DNA of 47,927 nucleotides from the NCBI GenBank assembly GCA_021108315.1, contig JAIORE010000159.1, positions 1-47,927 of the forward strand, written 5' to 3'. Positions 28,553-38,327 of this stretch are shown in pieces (positions within the stretch are counted from its first letter, which is position 1; the number at the start of each line of letters is the position of its first letter). The notes beneath the pieces are model-generated. The model was not told where the DNA came from. It was given only the letters and a program-made list of their open reading frames with translations, and did no database searches. Source of the stretch: Candidatus Cloacimonadota bacterium. Its GTDB lineage: Bacteria; Cloacimonadota; Cloacimonadia; Cloacimonadales; TCS61. The position numbers were made by a program, and so were the translations under genes.

Positions 28553-28874
28553 CTTTTATAATTGTGGAAATTGCTGATCTTTGGAATTCAATTTTTGTGT
28601 TGGTAGTAGCATCAACTTTGATCACTAAAATATTTTTATCTTTTTTGATATTTACCACTTTTCCGATGATTCCGGCATTTGTAATAACTTTGTCATTTAT
28701 TTTAACGTTTTGAAGCATTTCTTGATGCTCTTTTTGTTTTCTCTTTTGTGGTCTAATTATAAACATATAAAGCACTAAAAACATTAGAGCAAATGGGAAA
28801 ATTTGCGTTAAAATACCTGTGGCTCCCGGTGCTTTAGCAGCTGTTCCGGCTGCATCTAATAAAAAATAATTCAT
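28521..28874 (-). CDS. yajC: Preprotein translocase subunit YajC
   Basis: 117 aa; one TM, FALMFLVLYMFIIRPQKRKQKEHQEMLQNVKINDKVITNAGIIGKV. Confidence 0.96.
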   Translation of the reverse strand: MNYFLLDAAGTAAKAPGATGILTQIFPFALMFLVLYMFIIRPQKRKQKEHQEMLQNVKINDKVITNAGIIGKVVNIKKDKNILVIKVDATTNTKIEFQRSAISTIIKDEKQETTAKN

Positions 28875-28900
28875 CTATCCTCCGATTTTTTAATTCAATT

Positions 28901-29446
28901 TTAAACTTTCAGCCTTTCTTTGAAAGGTAAAAAAGTCATAAAATCCGCATGATGTACGAGATAAGCTTCGGTTGTTCTTTTCACCATATTTCCTTCACCG
29001 GCATGAGTTGCTATAATATGACAAACTTCTGCTGGAACTCCACATTCTTCGGCAATTGAAACACCGGAAAACGGGTGACGAAGGTATTTCCCGTAAGTTC
29101 CCTGAACTGCTTTTCCTTCTTCATTCAAAACGTATTCTAATAATTTTCCGACATCTGCTAAAATCGCTCCGGAAATAAGTACATCTATATTCACAGGAAG
29201 CTCTCCGTGATAAAATTCGTTTACTTTTTCACCGGCAGCTTTTGCAATATGAACCACGCTACGTTTGTGATCCATAAAAGTAACTTTTAAATCCGGTCCG
29301 CAGAGTAATGTAAATGGAATAGTCTGTAAATCTTCTGCTGATAGTGCACTTCTTTCTAAAGCTAATTCCCAAGTTATGGTTGTTTTTTCTCTTAATTCAT
29401 CATCTTGAATCCAACTCAATTCTGGCCAAAGTTTGTTAATATCCAT
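28901..29446 (-). CDS. HD-domain hydrolase-like protein
   Basis: 181 aa; DHKRSVVHIAKAAGE, LISGAILADVGKLLEY, HPFSGVSIAEECGVPAEVCHIIATHAGEG. Confidence 0.85.
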   Translation of the reverse strand: MDINKLWPELSWIQDDELREKTTITWELALERSALSAEDLQTIPFTLLCGPDLKVTFMDHKRSVVHIAKAAGEKVNEFYHGELPVNIDVLISGAILADVGKLLEYVLNEEGKAVQGTYGKYLRHPFSGVSIAEECGVPAEVCHIIATHAGEGNMVKRTTEAYLVHHADFMTFLPFKERLKV

Positions 29447-29621
29447 GATTCCCCTCTTTCATAATTTTTTTATTTTCAAAGCATTTAAGTACTAAAAAAT
29501 AGTACATTTGAACCAAAATTTGTTTTCATTTCTTTATGACAAGTAAAATTAGGTATAAATTGATTATATTTGTTTGATTAATGTAAGGCTTAACTCTACT
29601 AAGCCCAAACCCAAGAAAGAC

Positions 29622-29772
29622 TTATGCAAAGACGCTAAGTCACAAAGTTGGATTATATTTATAAATAAACCTCAAGTTTGTTTTGGGAACATTGAAGAGT
29701 ACATTATGAAGATCCCGAAAGCTTTCGGGATAACGAGTTTTAATTTCTCAGTGTTCTCTGCAGTTTCTGCGG
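29622..29772. repeat. Decayed CACAGAG/CTCTGTG-type intergenic repeat containing a perfect 20-bp palindrome
   Basis: GCAAAGACGCTAAGTCACAAAG ... ATCCCGAAAGCTTTCGGGAT (29712-29731) ... CAGTGTTCTCTGCAGTTTCTGCGGTT. Confidence 0.6.
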
Positions 29773-29845
29773 TTATTTTTTTTGTTTTGTTCGTTACAAA
29801 ATTCTTTTTAATATCGGTCTATCAAAGTTATAAGTGGAAGATTGT

Positions 29846-30646
29846 TCAATTTAGATTATAGTATTTCGTTTTTCTATCTTCAAAAATATCATTAAATTCT
29901 GTAATTTTTTTTTCCTGAGCATCATTTGTTTCGATTTCAGTTACATAAACACTTTCTTCGTTTTTATCAAAGCGTCTGATAATTTCACCTTTTGTAGTTA
30001 ATATCTGGCTCATACCCGTAAAATGTAATTCTTTTGCGCCATTGCTCTCTTTTCCAACCCGATTTGCAGTTATTGAGAAAATACGGTTTTCCAATGATCT
30101 GGTAATCATAGCCTGCTGACACCAAGGAAGTACAAGGTTTGCCGGATGAGCAATGATCTGAGCACCCTTCAAAGCAAGAGTTCGAGCAGATTCAGGAAAA
30201 ATCCAATCAAAACAGATCATCATACCAACTGGAACATCTTTTTTTGCTTTAAAGATTTGAAAACCACTATTCCCAGATTCAAACCGAAGTTTTTCCTCAT
30301 AAAAGAGATGTGTTTTGCGATAAACATAGATTTTCCCATCAGGATTCACTAACATTGCCGAATTATAAAATTTCTTTTCAAATTTTTCTGGAAATCCAAC
30401 AACATAACTTGTATCATTATGTTGAGATAATGATTTAAAAAGAGTTGCTGTAGGTCCATCCATAGCAAATTCACTAACCTTTTCAACTTCACTTTTACTA
30501 TTGAACAAATATCCACTCGAAGCAAGTTCTGGCAGTACGATAAGATCAGCTTTTACATTTAAAAGAAGTTCTTTCATTTTATCTAAATTATACGAAACAT
30601 TCAATAATTTTGGTTCAAATTGACAAATCCCAACTTTATATTTCAT
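29846..30646 (-). CDS. Carbon-nitrogen hydrolase (nitrilase superfamily)
   Basis: 266 aa; Glu-Lys-Cys triad contexts LPELASSGY, YRKTHLFYEE, GMMICFDWIFPESARTLALKGAQII. Confidence 0.94.
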   Translation of the reverse strand: MKYKVGICQFEPKLLNVSYNLDKMKELLLNVKADLIVLPELASSGYLFNSKSEVEKVSEFAMDGPTATLFKSLSQHNDTSYVVGFPEKFEKKFYNSAMLVNPDGKIYVYRKTHLFYEEKLRFESGNSGFQIFKAKKDVPVGMMICFDWIFPESARTLALKGAQIIAHPANLVLPWCQQAMITRSLENRIFSITANRVGKESNGAKELHFTGMSQILTTKGEIIRRFDKNEESVYVTEIETNDAQEKKITEFNDIFEDRKTKYYNLN

Positions 30647-31808
30647 TTGTTATTCCTTTATTTGAATGAATGATGTTCTTATAAATTTCAAGAAGTTTCT
30701 GAGCAGCAAAAGTTGGTGGAATTTTTCCTTCTAAAACTTTATTTTCAATCATAGGTATGTGTTTAATAATATCATCATTTCGATAAAATTGATTATATAA
30801 GTTTTCTTTGATCAGAGTGTGAACCCAAGCTATCAATTGTTTATTTCTTCGTATATAGAAAAAGTTGTTTTTCTGTACAGTATCCTTAAACAGCATAATA
30901 TTTTCCCAGACTTCATCAATACCTTCATTTTGCGTTGCAGAAGTTTTAAACACTTGCGGGTTCCAACCTTCAGTTGGAGATTTTAAATAATGCAATGCTC
31001 GGGAAAATTCTTGCCTAGCAATTTCTGCTCGAGTTACGTTGTCTCCATCTGCTTTATTGATTACAAGAGCGTCTGCAAGCTCAATCACACCTTTCTTAAT
31101 ACCTTGCAACTCATCTCCTGCTCCAGCGATTTTAAGCAATAAGAAATAATCAACTAAAGAGCGAACTGTAATTTCATTCTGCCCAACTCCAACTGTTTCA
31201 ACAAGAATAATATCAAAACCGGCAGCTTCGCAGACAACAATAGTTTCACGGGTTTTTCGGGTTACCCCTCCCAATTTACCTGCGGAAGGCGAAGGACGAA
31301 TGAAACAATTTTCATTTCGAGACAAGACTTCCATCCGTGTTTTATCACCGAGGACACTACCTTTAGTAATGCTACTGGTAGGATCAACAGCTAAAACAGC
31401 GATTTTATGATTCTCCTTAATCAGCTTATTTCCCAAAGCTTCGATAAAAGTACTTTTACCTGCTCCCGGAACACCTGTAATGCCAATTCTGATGGAATTG
31501 CCTGAAAAAGGTAACAATTTTTTTAATACTTTTTGAGAAAGTTCAAAGTGCTTTGGAGAATTACTTTCGATCAAGGTGATTGTGCGAGCAATAATTGTTC
31601 TATTTCCTGAAAGAACTCCATTGACATAGTCATCAATAGAGAGGCTTTTTCGACGTATGATATTTGTGTTTGTTAATCTATTTTTTTTTGATAAGCCATC
31701 ATGAATATTGCCAACACCTTTCAAAACTGAGGTCGTAAATTCTTTTCCGGCATTTTTGGGAACCCAATTAGGTTTATTAACCATAACCATACCTAATTTG
31801 TATATCAA
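30636..31808 (-). CDS. meaB: MeaB/ArgK-type G3E GTPase (methylmalonyl-CoA mutase associated)
   Basis: 390 aa; GITGVPGAGKSTFIEALG, AVDPTSSITKGSVLGDKTRME, FIRPSPSAGKLGGVTRKTRETI, VETVGVGQNEI, VINKADGDN. Confidence 0.95.
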   Translation of the reverse strand: MIYKLGMVMVNKPNWVPKNAGKEFTTSVLKGVGNIHDGLSKKNRLTNTNIIRRKSLSIDDYVNGVLSGNRTIIARTITLIESNSPKHFELSQKVLKKLLPFSGNSIRIGITGVPGAGKSTFIEALGNKLIKENHKIAVLAVDPTSSITKGSVLGDKTRMEVLSRNENCFIRPSPSAGKLGGVTRKTRETIVVCEAAGFDIILVETVGVGQNEITVRSLVDYFLLLKIAGAGDELQGIKKGVIELADALVINKADGDNVTRAEIARQEFSRALHYLKSPTEGWNPQVFKTSATQNEGIDEVWENIMLFKDTVQKNNFFYIRRNKQLIAWVHTLIKENLYNQFYRNDDIIKHIPMIENKVLEGKIPPTFAAQKLLEIYKNIIHSNKGITNEI

Positions 31809-31954
31809 TTTAATCTTTGATTAGTTTATTATGGGACGACAAAACAATAATTTGGAGATTTATTATTATGTCATCCTAAGAAGCATTTGGAGAAATAAAA
31901 TTTCAATATTCCCATGATAAACTTGGGAACGAAAACTAAAAATTAGTTAAAAAA

Positions 31955-31985
31955 AAATTGTCGAATTAGTACAATTCGACAATTT
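31955..31985 (-). terminator. Rho-independent terminator downstream of HU and the bS22-like mini-gene
   Basis: AAATTGTCGAATT-AGTAC-AATTCGACAATTT (13-bp stem). In minus orientation it runs directly into a long T tract (complement of A's at 31949-31957). Confidence 0.88.
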
Positions 31986-31999
31986 CTAAAGATAAATTA

Positions 32000-32092
32000 T
32001 TATTTTTTCTTTTTATGTCTGTTTTTGCGGAGTCTTTTTTTTCTTTTGTGAGTTGTTATTTTATGTCTTTTTCTTTTTTTTCCACTGGGCAT
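32000..32092 (-). CDS. AURKAIP1/COX24-domain mini-protein (bS22-like small ribosomal protein), 30 aa
   Basis: Not in ORF track. MPSGKKRKRHKITTHKRKKRLRKNRHKKKK*; strong SD GGGAGGA upstream of ATG; 13 nt after HU stop; followed by a terminator. Confidence 0.88.
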   Translation of the reverse strand: MPSGKKRKRHKITTHKRKKRLRKNRHKKKK

Positions 32093-32105
32093 TTATTTCC
32101 TCCCA

Positions 32106-32399
32106 CTAAACCAAATTGCTGTTAGCTTTATTTACTTCTTCTTTTAAAGCTTTTGAAAATTTAAAAGTGGGAACTACTCTTGCGGGAACTAATACTTTTT
32201 CTTCAGTCTTGGGATTTCTACCAATTCTTTCTTTACGGATTTTTAATTTAAATGTTCCAAATCCTCTAATTTCTATATGTTTACCATCTTTTAAAGAATC
32301 TTTTACAGCATCTAAAAATGCATCTACAGAAAGTGCAACATCTTTTCTTATAATACCTGTTTCAGAAGAAACAACTCGAACTAAATCTGCTTTTGTCAT
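32106..32399 (-). CDS. HU/IHF-family DNA-binding protein
   Basis: 97 aa; MTKADLVRVVSSETGIIRKDVALSVDAFLDAVKDSLKDGKHIEIRGFGTFKLKIRKERIGRNPKT. Confidence 0.96.
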   Translation of the reverse strand: MTKADLVRVVSSETGIIRKDVALSVDAFLDAVKDSLKDGKHIEIRGFGTFKLKIRKERIGRNPKTEEKVLVPARVVPTFKFSKALKEEVNKANSNLV

Positions 32400-32926
32400 A
32401 ATTTTATAATCTCCTTAAAATAAATTTAACTTACTCTTTGTTTTTTTTCTTGGTTTTTCTGTCAAGCACTTTTTGCATAACTTTTTTTATATAAGTATGT
32501 TATAAAAAAAATATTGTCTATATAACGCCAGAACAAAAAGTTTTTGACGCAGATAAGCTTAATTTCAGGTGTAAAACAGATCTAAAAATATTAGGTTAAA
32601 CATTACCAAATTCTACATCTTTCCTTAACTTAAATTGAACGATTACAAATCGTTCTCGTTACCAACCGACCAAAGGGAGACTTGCGAAGCTCATTCCTGA
32701 TAGAGAGTGCATAATCTTTGAAATTCTATTTCACCTCGTAGCTTTATTTAAAATAAGAAATATGGGTTTCACTACATTCCCAAAATGAGCATTAGGAACG
32801 AGAATCGGTCAATCCTAAGCCGAGCTATTATTGCACAAAAATTCAAAAATCTTCAATAAAAATTTAAACTATTTGACGTAACATATAACATTTTAATATT
32901 TTGAAAAAGTATACTTTGGAGGTAAC

Positions 32927-35900
32927 ATGAAGAAAAAAATCCTCATTGTGGAAGATGAAGGAATAGTTGCTTTTGATATAAAAAGATCAATAATCAATGC
33001 CGGGTATGAAGTCTGTGGAATTGCAATCAATTCTCATACTGCAATAAAAAAAACAGAAGAGCATACACCTGATCTTATTTTAATGGATATTATGCTAGCT
33101 GGTGAAAAAGATGGAATTTATACTGCCGGTAAAATAAGAGAAAAATACAATATTCCAATCATTTTTCTAACGGCTTATGCTGATGACGATTCTATTGCAA
33201 AAGTAAAAGCACTTGATTCTTTTGGTTATATAATCAAGCCTTTTGAAGAAAGAGAACTGTTTGCCGCAATAGAAATGGCATTTCATCGTTTTTCTCTCGA
33301 AGTTGCCCTTAAAGAAAGTGAAAGAAAATATAGGACTTTAGTAGATACAATTGAAGAAGGTATAGTCGCAGTTGATGAACATGAAAATATTACTTTTGCC
33401 AATATTAGTGGATCAAAAATGTTTGGATTCTCTGATGAAAAGGAGATTTTAAATCATAACATTCTAAAAGAATTTGTAGATAAAAAAAATTATCAGAAAA
33501 TTATTCAACAAACAGATATTAGAAAAAGCGGAGTGTCATCTCAATATGAATTATCAATAATTACTAAAAATGGTGAAAATAAAATTATCAGAATATCAAC
33601 TTCTCCCTATTTCGTTAATGGAATTTATCAAGGTGCTTTTGGAATTATTAATGATATTACCGAGTTTAAAGAAACCTACAACGCCTTACAAAAAAAGACC
33701 TTGCAACAAGAAAAATTACTCAATTCAATTCAATTACTTACTTCAAACTTAGAATTGAGTGTAGTATTACAGCAGATTGCAGAATCCTTAAAAGATATTA
33801 TTGATGCCGAAACCTGTACTATTTATCAATTAAATTCATTAAATAGCATCTTAAAACCAATTGTTGTAATTGATCCTGATTTTAAAAAAGAGATGCTGGA
33901 AATGGATTTAGACATAGACAAAAGTTTAACAGGACAAACAATAAAAACCCGAAAAGCAGCTATTTATAATGACATTTGTAATAAAGGTCAATTGGTGAAA
34001 GGAACAACTGAATTTGAAAATGAAAGATTGACAATAGCTCCTTTTGTTATAAAAGATGAGGTATTCGGAGCAATTGCTCTAAGTAGAATTGGAGAAAAAT
34101 TCACTCTGGAAGAACTTGCTTTAACAAAAACTTATGCCACTTTTGCTTCGACAGCAATCAAAAATGCTCAAATCCACGATAAACTGCGAAAAGAGATAAA
34201 AGAACATACCAGTACAGAAGAAATCCTAAAAAAAACTCAATATCGTCTTACCACAATTTTTAAAAATGTACCGAATATTATTCTATATGAAAAAAGTAAG
34301 AAAGGAAAGTTTTTCTCTGAAAATATTACTGATCTAATCGGTTATTCAGCTACTGAACTTGCAAAAAATAATAATAAATTCACATCTTTGATACATCCTT
34401 CTGATAATAAAATCCTGCAAGAAAAAATTTTTGAATGGAATAAAAAAGGAAATGCTGATCTTTTGACAACATGGTATAGAATTAAGAAAAAAAATAAAGA
34501 ATATATCTGGATAGAAGAACGATCCGTAAAAGTAACCAATGAAGCTGGTGAAAGCTATATTTCTGGGGTAATGATAGATAATTCTGCACTCAAAAATATT
34601 GAAGAAGCCCTTCGAGAGAGTAAATCACGTTATAAAGCAGTAGTAGAAGGACAAACTGAGCTTATTAGTCGTTTCCTAAAAGATGGAACTCTCACTTTTG
34701 TGAATGAAGCATATTGTCGTTTCTATAGAAAATCTAAAAAAAATCTTCTTAGTAAAAACTGGATAGAAGAATTATCCGATGTAAATAAAAAATTTGTAAA
34801 ACAAAAATTGTCTAAAATTTCACGTTTAGAGCCATCGATATCATACGAATATAACATTATTTTTCAAGAAAAAACCTTTTGGCTTGAAAAAACTGATAGA
34901 GCAATTTTTAATAATAATGAATTGATTGAATTTCAATCTATTGCCCGAGATATTACTGACAAAAAAGAGGCAAAGGAACAAAAGAGAAAAATGCAAATTC
35001 AATTGGTTCAAGCTCAAAAAATGGAAACAATTGGACGATTAGCAGGTGGTATCGCCCACGATTTCAATAATTTGATAACAGCTATAAGCGGATATACTCA
35101 TTTAGCAAAAAACAAAATTGAATCGAATCATCTTGCCCAGAATGATCTTGATACGATAGATAGTTGTAGTGAAAAAGCTGCAAAATTGATTCAACAATTG
35201 CTAGGCTTTTCTAGAAAACAGATAATAAAACCTCAAATAATTGATTTACCAAAAATCATTGAAAGTGTAATTAATCTCATTAAGGGAATGCTTCATTCAG
35301 ATATTAATATTATTACCAAATTCGAAACAGATTTAGCAAATATTTTTATAGATCCTGTTCAAATGGATCAAATTCTGATGAATATTTTGGTAAATTCAAT
35401 TGATGCAATTCCAAATGGTGGTGAAATTTTCATTTCTACCGAAAATGTGTGCTTGGAAAAACCTATCTCAGCAGTTATGAATAAAATTTTACCCGGAAAT
35501 TATGTTAAACTTACTCTTTCTGATTCAGGGATAGGAATGACGGAAGAGATTATGAAAAATATATTCGATCCTTTTTTTACAACAAAAGAAGTTGGGAAAG
35601 GTACCGGCTTAGGTTTAGCAACTGTACTGGGAATTATCAAACAAAACAATGGATATATAAAAGTAAAAAGTTCAATAGAAAAAGGGACAACTTTTGATAT
35701 TTTTTTCCCAGTAACTCCAATACCAATAAATATAAAATATGAAGATTCTACTATTGATAATAAAAAAACAATCACATCAGATGCAGAAACAATTCTTTTA
35801 GTTGAAGATGAAGAAAATATCAGGGAATTTATTAAGGAAATTTTAGAAGATGAAGGTTATCAAATTTTGGAGGCAGCCCATGGTTTGGCTGCAACAAAAA

Positions 35901-36145
35901 TTATAAAAAATTATCCAAATGAAATTGATTTGTTATTATCCGATATAAAAATGCCAGATATTTCAGGAAGAGATGTTGCAAAAATGTTGCATAAAAAGCA
36001 TCCTAATGCTAAGATTTTGTTTATATCCGGCTTTACAGAGGACAAAAATATTTTACGAGATATTTCGGAAAATAAGGCAGGTTTTTTACAAAAGCCATTT
36101 ACTTATAAATCACTTTTAAATAGCGTTAATAAAAGGTTAAACTAA
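32927..36145 (+). CDS. Hybrid sensor histidine kinase (REC-PAS-GAF-PAS-PAS-HisKA-HATPase-REC)
   Basis: 1072 aa; N-term REC ILIVEDEGIVAFDIK...LILMDIML; GAF-like segment; H-box LAGGIAHDFNNLITAISGY; GTGLGLATVLGII; C-term REC ILLVEDEENIREF...LLLSDIKMP. SD GGAGGT 4 nt before ATG. Confidence 0.95.
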   Translation: MKKKILIVEDEGIVAFDIKRSIINAGYEVCGIAINSHTAIKKTEEHTPDLILMDIMLAGEKDGIYTAGKIREKYNIPIIFLTAYADDDSIAKVKALDSFGYIIKPFEERELFAAIEMAFHRFSLEVALKESERKYRTLVDTIEEGIVAVDEHENITFANISGSKMFGFSDEKEILNHNILKEFVDKKNYQKIIQQTDIRKSGVSSQYELSIITKNGENKIIRISTSPYFVNGIYQGAFGIINDITEFKETYNALQKKTLQQEKLLNSIQLLTSNLELSVVLQQIAESLKDIIDAETCTIYQLNSLNSILKPIVVIDPDFKKEMLEMDLDIDKSLTGQTIKTRKAAIYNDICNKGQLVKGTTEFENERLTIAPFVIKDEVFGAIALSRIGEKFTLEELALTKTYATFASTAIKNAQIHDKLRKEIKEHTSTEEILKKTQYRLTTIFKNVPNIILYEKSKKGKFFSENITDLIGYSATELAKNNNKFTSLIHPSDNKILQEKIFEWNKKGNADLLTTWYRIKKKNKEYIWIEERSVKVTNEAGESYISGVMIDNSALKNIEEALRESKSRYKAVVEGQTELISRFLKDGTLTFVNEAYCRFYRKSKKNLLSKNWIEELSDVNKKFVKQKLSKISRLEPSISYEYNIIFQEKTFWLEKTDRAIFNNNELIEFQSIARDITDKKEAKEQKRKMQIQLVQAQKMETIGRLAGGIAHDFNNLITAISGYTHLAKNKIESNHLAQNDLDTIDSCSEKAAKLIQQLLGFSRKQIIKPQIIDLPKIIESVINLIKGMLHSDINIITKFETDLANIFIDPVQMDQILMNILVNSIDAIPNGGEIFISTENVCLEKPISAVMNKILPGNYVKLTLSDSGIGMTEEIMKNIFDPFFTTKEVGKGTGLGLATVLGIIKQNNGYIKVKSSIEKGTTFDIFFPVTPIPINIKYEDSTIDNKKTITSDAETILLVEDEENIREFIKEILEDEGYQILEAAHGLAATKIIKNYPNEIDLLLSDIKMPDISGRDVAKMLHKKHPNAKILFISGFTEDKNILRDISENKAGFLQKPFTYKSLLNSVNKRLN

Positions 36146-36153
36146 TATTAACT

Positions 36154-38241
36154 ATGAAATTATTGTTCACAGCTTTAGAAAAAAGAATCTTTATTGCTTA
36201 TTTTTTTGGAACATTTTTTATTATTCTATTACTTATTTTAATCGAGTGGCAGATAGTGAGATTTTCTATTATCCAGCATGAAAATATCAGCATCCAAAAC
36301 GAATTATTTCAGTTAGAAAAATCACAAAATAAATATGCCTCGAAATCACTTTCCAAACTTATTAAGCATAAAGATGATAAATTATTTCTTAAGCTTATTT
36401 CCAAAAGAGATACACTGAGTTTGAATAAACAATATGATCTTTCTACTGTTTTTGTATTTGATGCCGATAAAAAAATCTTTTTAGGAGAAAGTTGGGATTT
36501 AATAAATAAATACCTTAATGATATTTTTCAAGAAATTCAACCCAATTTTTTTATAGCAAAGTATGGCAGTAAAATGTTCTATATTTTTTATGTTCCTATA
36601 ATAAAGAAAAATGAATTGATTGCATATCTCGTGGAAACAAAAACTTATTCACTCCCACCTTTACCTAATAATACACTGATAAAAGTAAAAAAAACGACTT
36701 ATCCAATTCCTACTAATTTTTTTGAAAATGACCTCAAAATTCATTCTGTTAGATTAAATTTAAAAGTTGAGAATTTAACTTCCAAAAAGGAAAAATTTTC
36801 TATAGAACGTGTTTCCATAAATACAGCAGTTGGACTTTTTGTAATGTATGATATCAGAAATAATCCGATCGGAATTTATAGTTTTTATTATAATCGAAAA
36901 ATAAACGCTTTCGCTCAGCAAGGTGTACTTTTTTTTATATTGATCTTGATGGCAATAACTATCCTGATGATCACTTTTTTTGGAAATTGGTTTACCAAAA
37001 CAATTTTACAACCAATAAAAATGCTAAGTGACAAAATGCTAGAGATTACACATAATCCATCACTAATTGAGCCGATTGCCTCAGAATATAAAGGTGTATT
37101 GGGAGATTTGGTAAGTACATTTAATTCTATGAACTTTTCATTGGATAAATATGGAAAATCATTAGAAGAGTATAAGATTATCACAAAAAATATTAATACC
37201 GGTATCTTTTGGTTAAACGAAAACTTTGAAGTTATTTTGTGTAACGAAACTTTGATAAAAATATTTGAATTGGAAAATATTAACGAAATAATTGGTAAAA
37301 ACCTAAATATATTTTTGAACCTATCTTATTTATTACAAGAAAAAGTAAAAAATGAGAGTATAATTTTGTCTAATCTTGAGATCAATATTAAAAAAAAGAA
37401 AAAAGTCGTAACTCTTAATATTCGCTCAATGCCAGATCAAACAAATCATACAATTGTCGGTTCTATCACAGATATTACATCGCAAGTTAAAGAAAAAAAA
37501 GCAAGAGAAGCCTTGGAATTGGAACTTATCAAAATCAACAAACTTGCCGAAGTAGGAAGAAGAGTTGAAGGAATTGTTCATAATATGAATTCTCCACTGA
37601 ATTCAATTCTCGGATATGCTCAACTAATGAAAAAAGATTTTAATGAAAATGAAGATATTGAAAAAATAATAAATTCCGGTAAAGTTCTGGCACATTATGT
37701 TAAAGGATTACAACAAAAGATCAAAAGTGATAATATGAGTATGCTTCATCCGGTGAATATCAATAATTTGATAGAACAAGAGCTTGATCTTTGTAATCAT
37801 AACCTATTTTTCAAACATTATATTACTTTAAAAAAATCATTAACTAAGAATATCCCTGATATTTACGCTGTCTATGGAGATATAAGTCTTTGTGTAGCAA
37901 ATATTCTGAATAATGCTATAGAATCTATGCAAGAGTGCGACAAAAAAATGATCCAAGTAAAAACCTTTTTTGAAGATAATATGATTGGAATCAGTATAAA
38001 AGATACAGGAATTGGTATTGAGAAGAAACATTTAGATAAAATATTCGAATCCTATTTCTCAACAAAAGAAGAGAGCAATTCTATCGGATTTGGATTGGGT
38101 TTGGCTATTAGTAAGCATGTAATTGATAAATATAGGGGGAAAATATTAGTCAATTCAAAAATGAATAAAGGAAGTGAATTTATTTTATTATTACCTATTT
38201 TAGAAAAAAAGAGGAGATTGAAAAGAGGAGATAAGAGATAG
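36154..38241 (+). CDS. Membrane sensor histidine kinase (sensor-TM-HAMP-PAS-HisKA-HATPase)
   Basis: 695 aa; two TM segments, HAMP-like segment after the second TM, H-box VGRRVEGIVHNMNSPLNSILGYAQL, FGLGLAISKHVIDKYRGKI. Confidence 0.92.
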   Translation: MKLLFTALEKRIFIAYFFGTFFIILLLILIEWQIVRFSIIQHENISIQNELFQLEKSQNKYASKSLSKLIKHKDDKLFLKLISKRDTLSLNKQYDLSTVFVFDADKKIFLGESWDLINKYLNDIFQEIQPNFFIAKYGSKMFYIFYVPIIKKNELIAYLVETKTYSLPPLPNNTLIKVKKTTYPIPTNFFENDLKIHSVRLNLKVENLTSKKEKFSIERVSINTAVGLFVMYDIRNNPIGIYSFYYNRKINAFAQQGVLFFILILMAITILMITFFGNWFTKTILQPIKMLSDKMLEITHNPSLIEPIASEYKGVLGDLVSTFNSMNFSLDKYGKSLEEYKIITKNINTGIFWLNENFEVILCNETLIKIFELENINEIIGKNLNIFLNLSYLLQEKVKNESIILSNLEINIKKKKKVVTLNIRSMPDQTNHTIVGSITDITSQVKEKKAREALELELIKINKLAEVGRRVEGIVHNMNSPLNSILGYAQLMKKDFNENEDIEKIINSGKVLAHYVKGLQQKIKSDNMSMLHPVNINNLIEQELDLCNHNLFFKHYITLKKSLTKNIPDIYAVYGDISLCVANILNNAIESMQECDKKMIQVKTFFEDNMIGISIKDTGIGIEKKHLDKIFESYFSTKEESNSIGFGLGLAISKHVIDKYRGKILVNSKMNKGSEFILLLPILEKKRRLKRGDKR

Positions 38242-38327
38242 GAAACAGGAAAGGGGAGATAGGAAATAGGAGTTGGTTATTTAAACCCAATCTTCAATAT
38301 TAAATATTAAATTTCAAATAATGAGGT

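Noticed and set aside
29574-29861. 95-aa plus-strand ORF between HD protein and nitrilase
   Set aside because: Runs through a decayed CACAGAG/CTCTGTG-type repeat and palindrome and overlaps the nitrilase 3' end; not a credible gene.
32116-32409. 97-aa plus-strand ORF opposite HU
   Set aside because: Mirror of the HU coding sequence; HU has clear family motifs, the antisense ORF has none.
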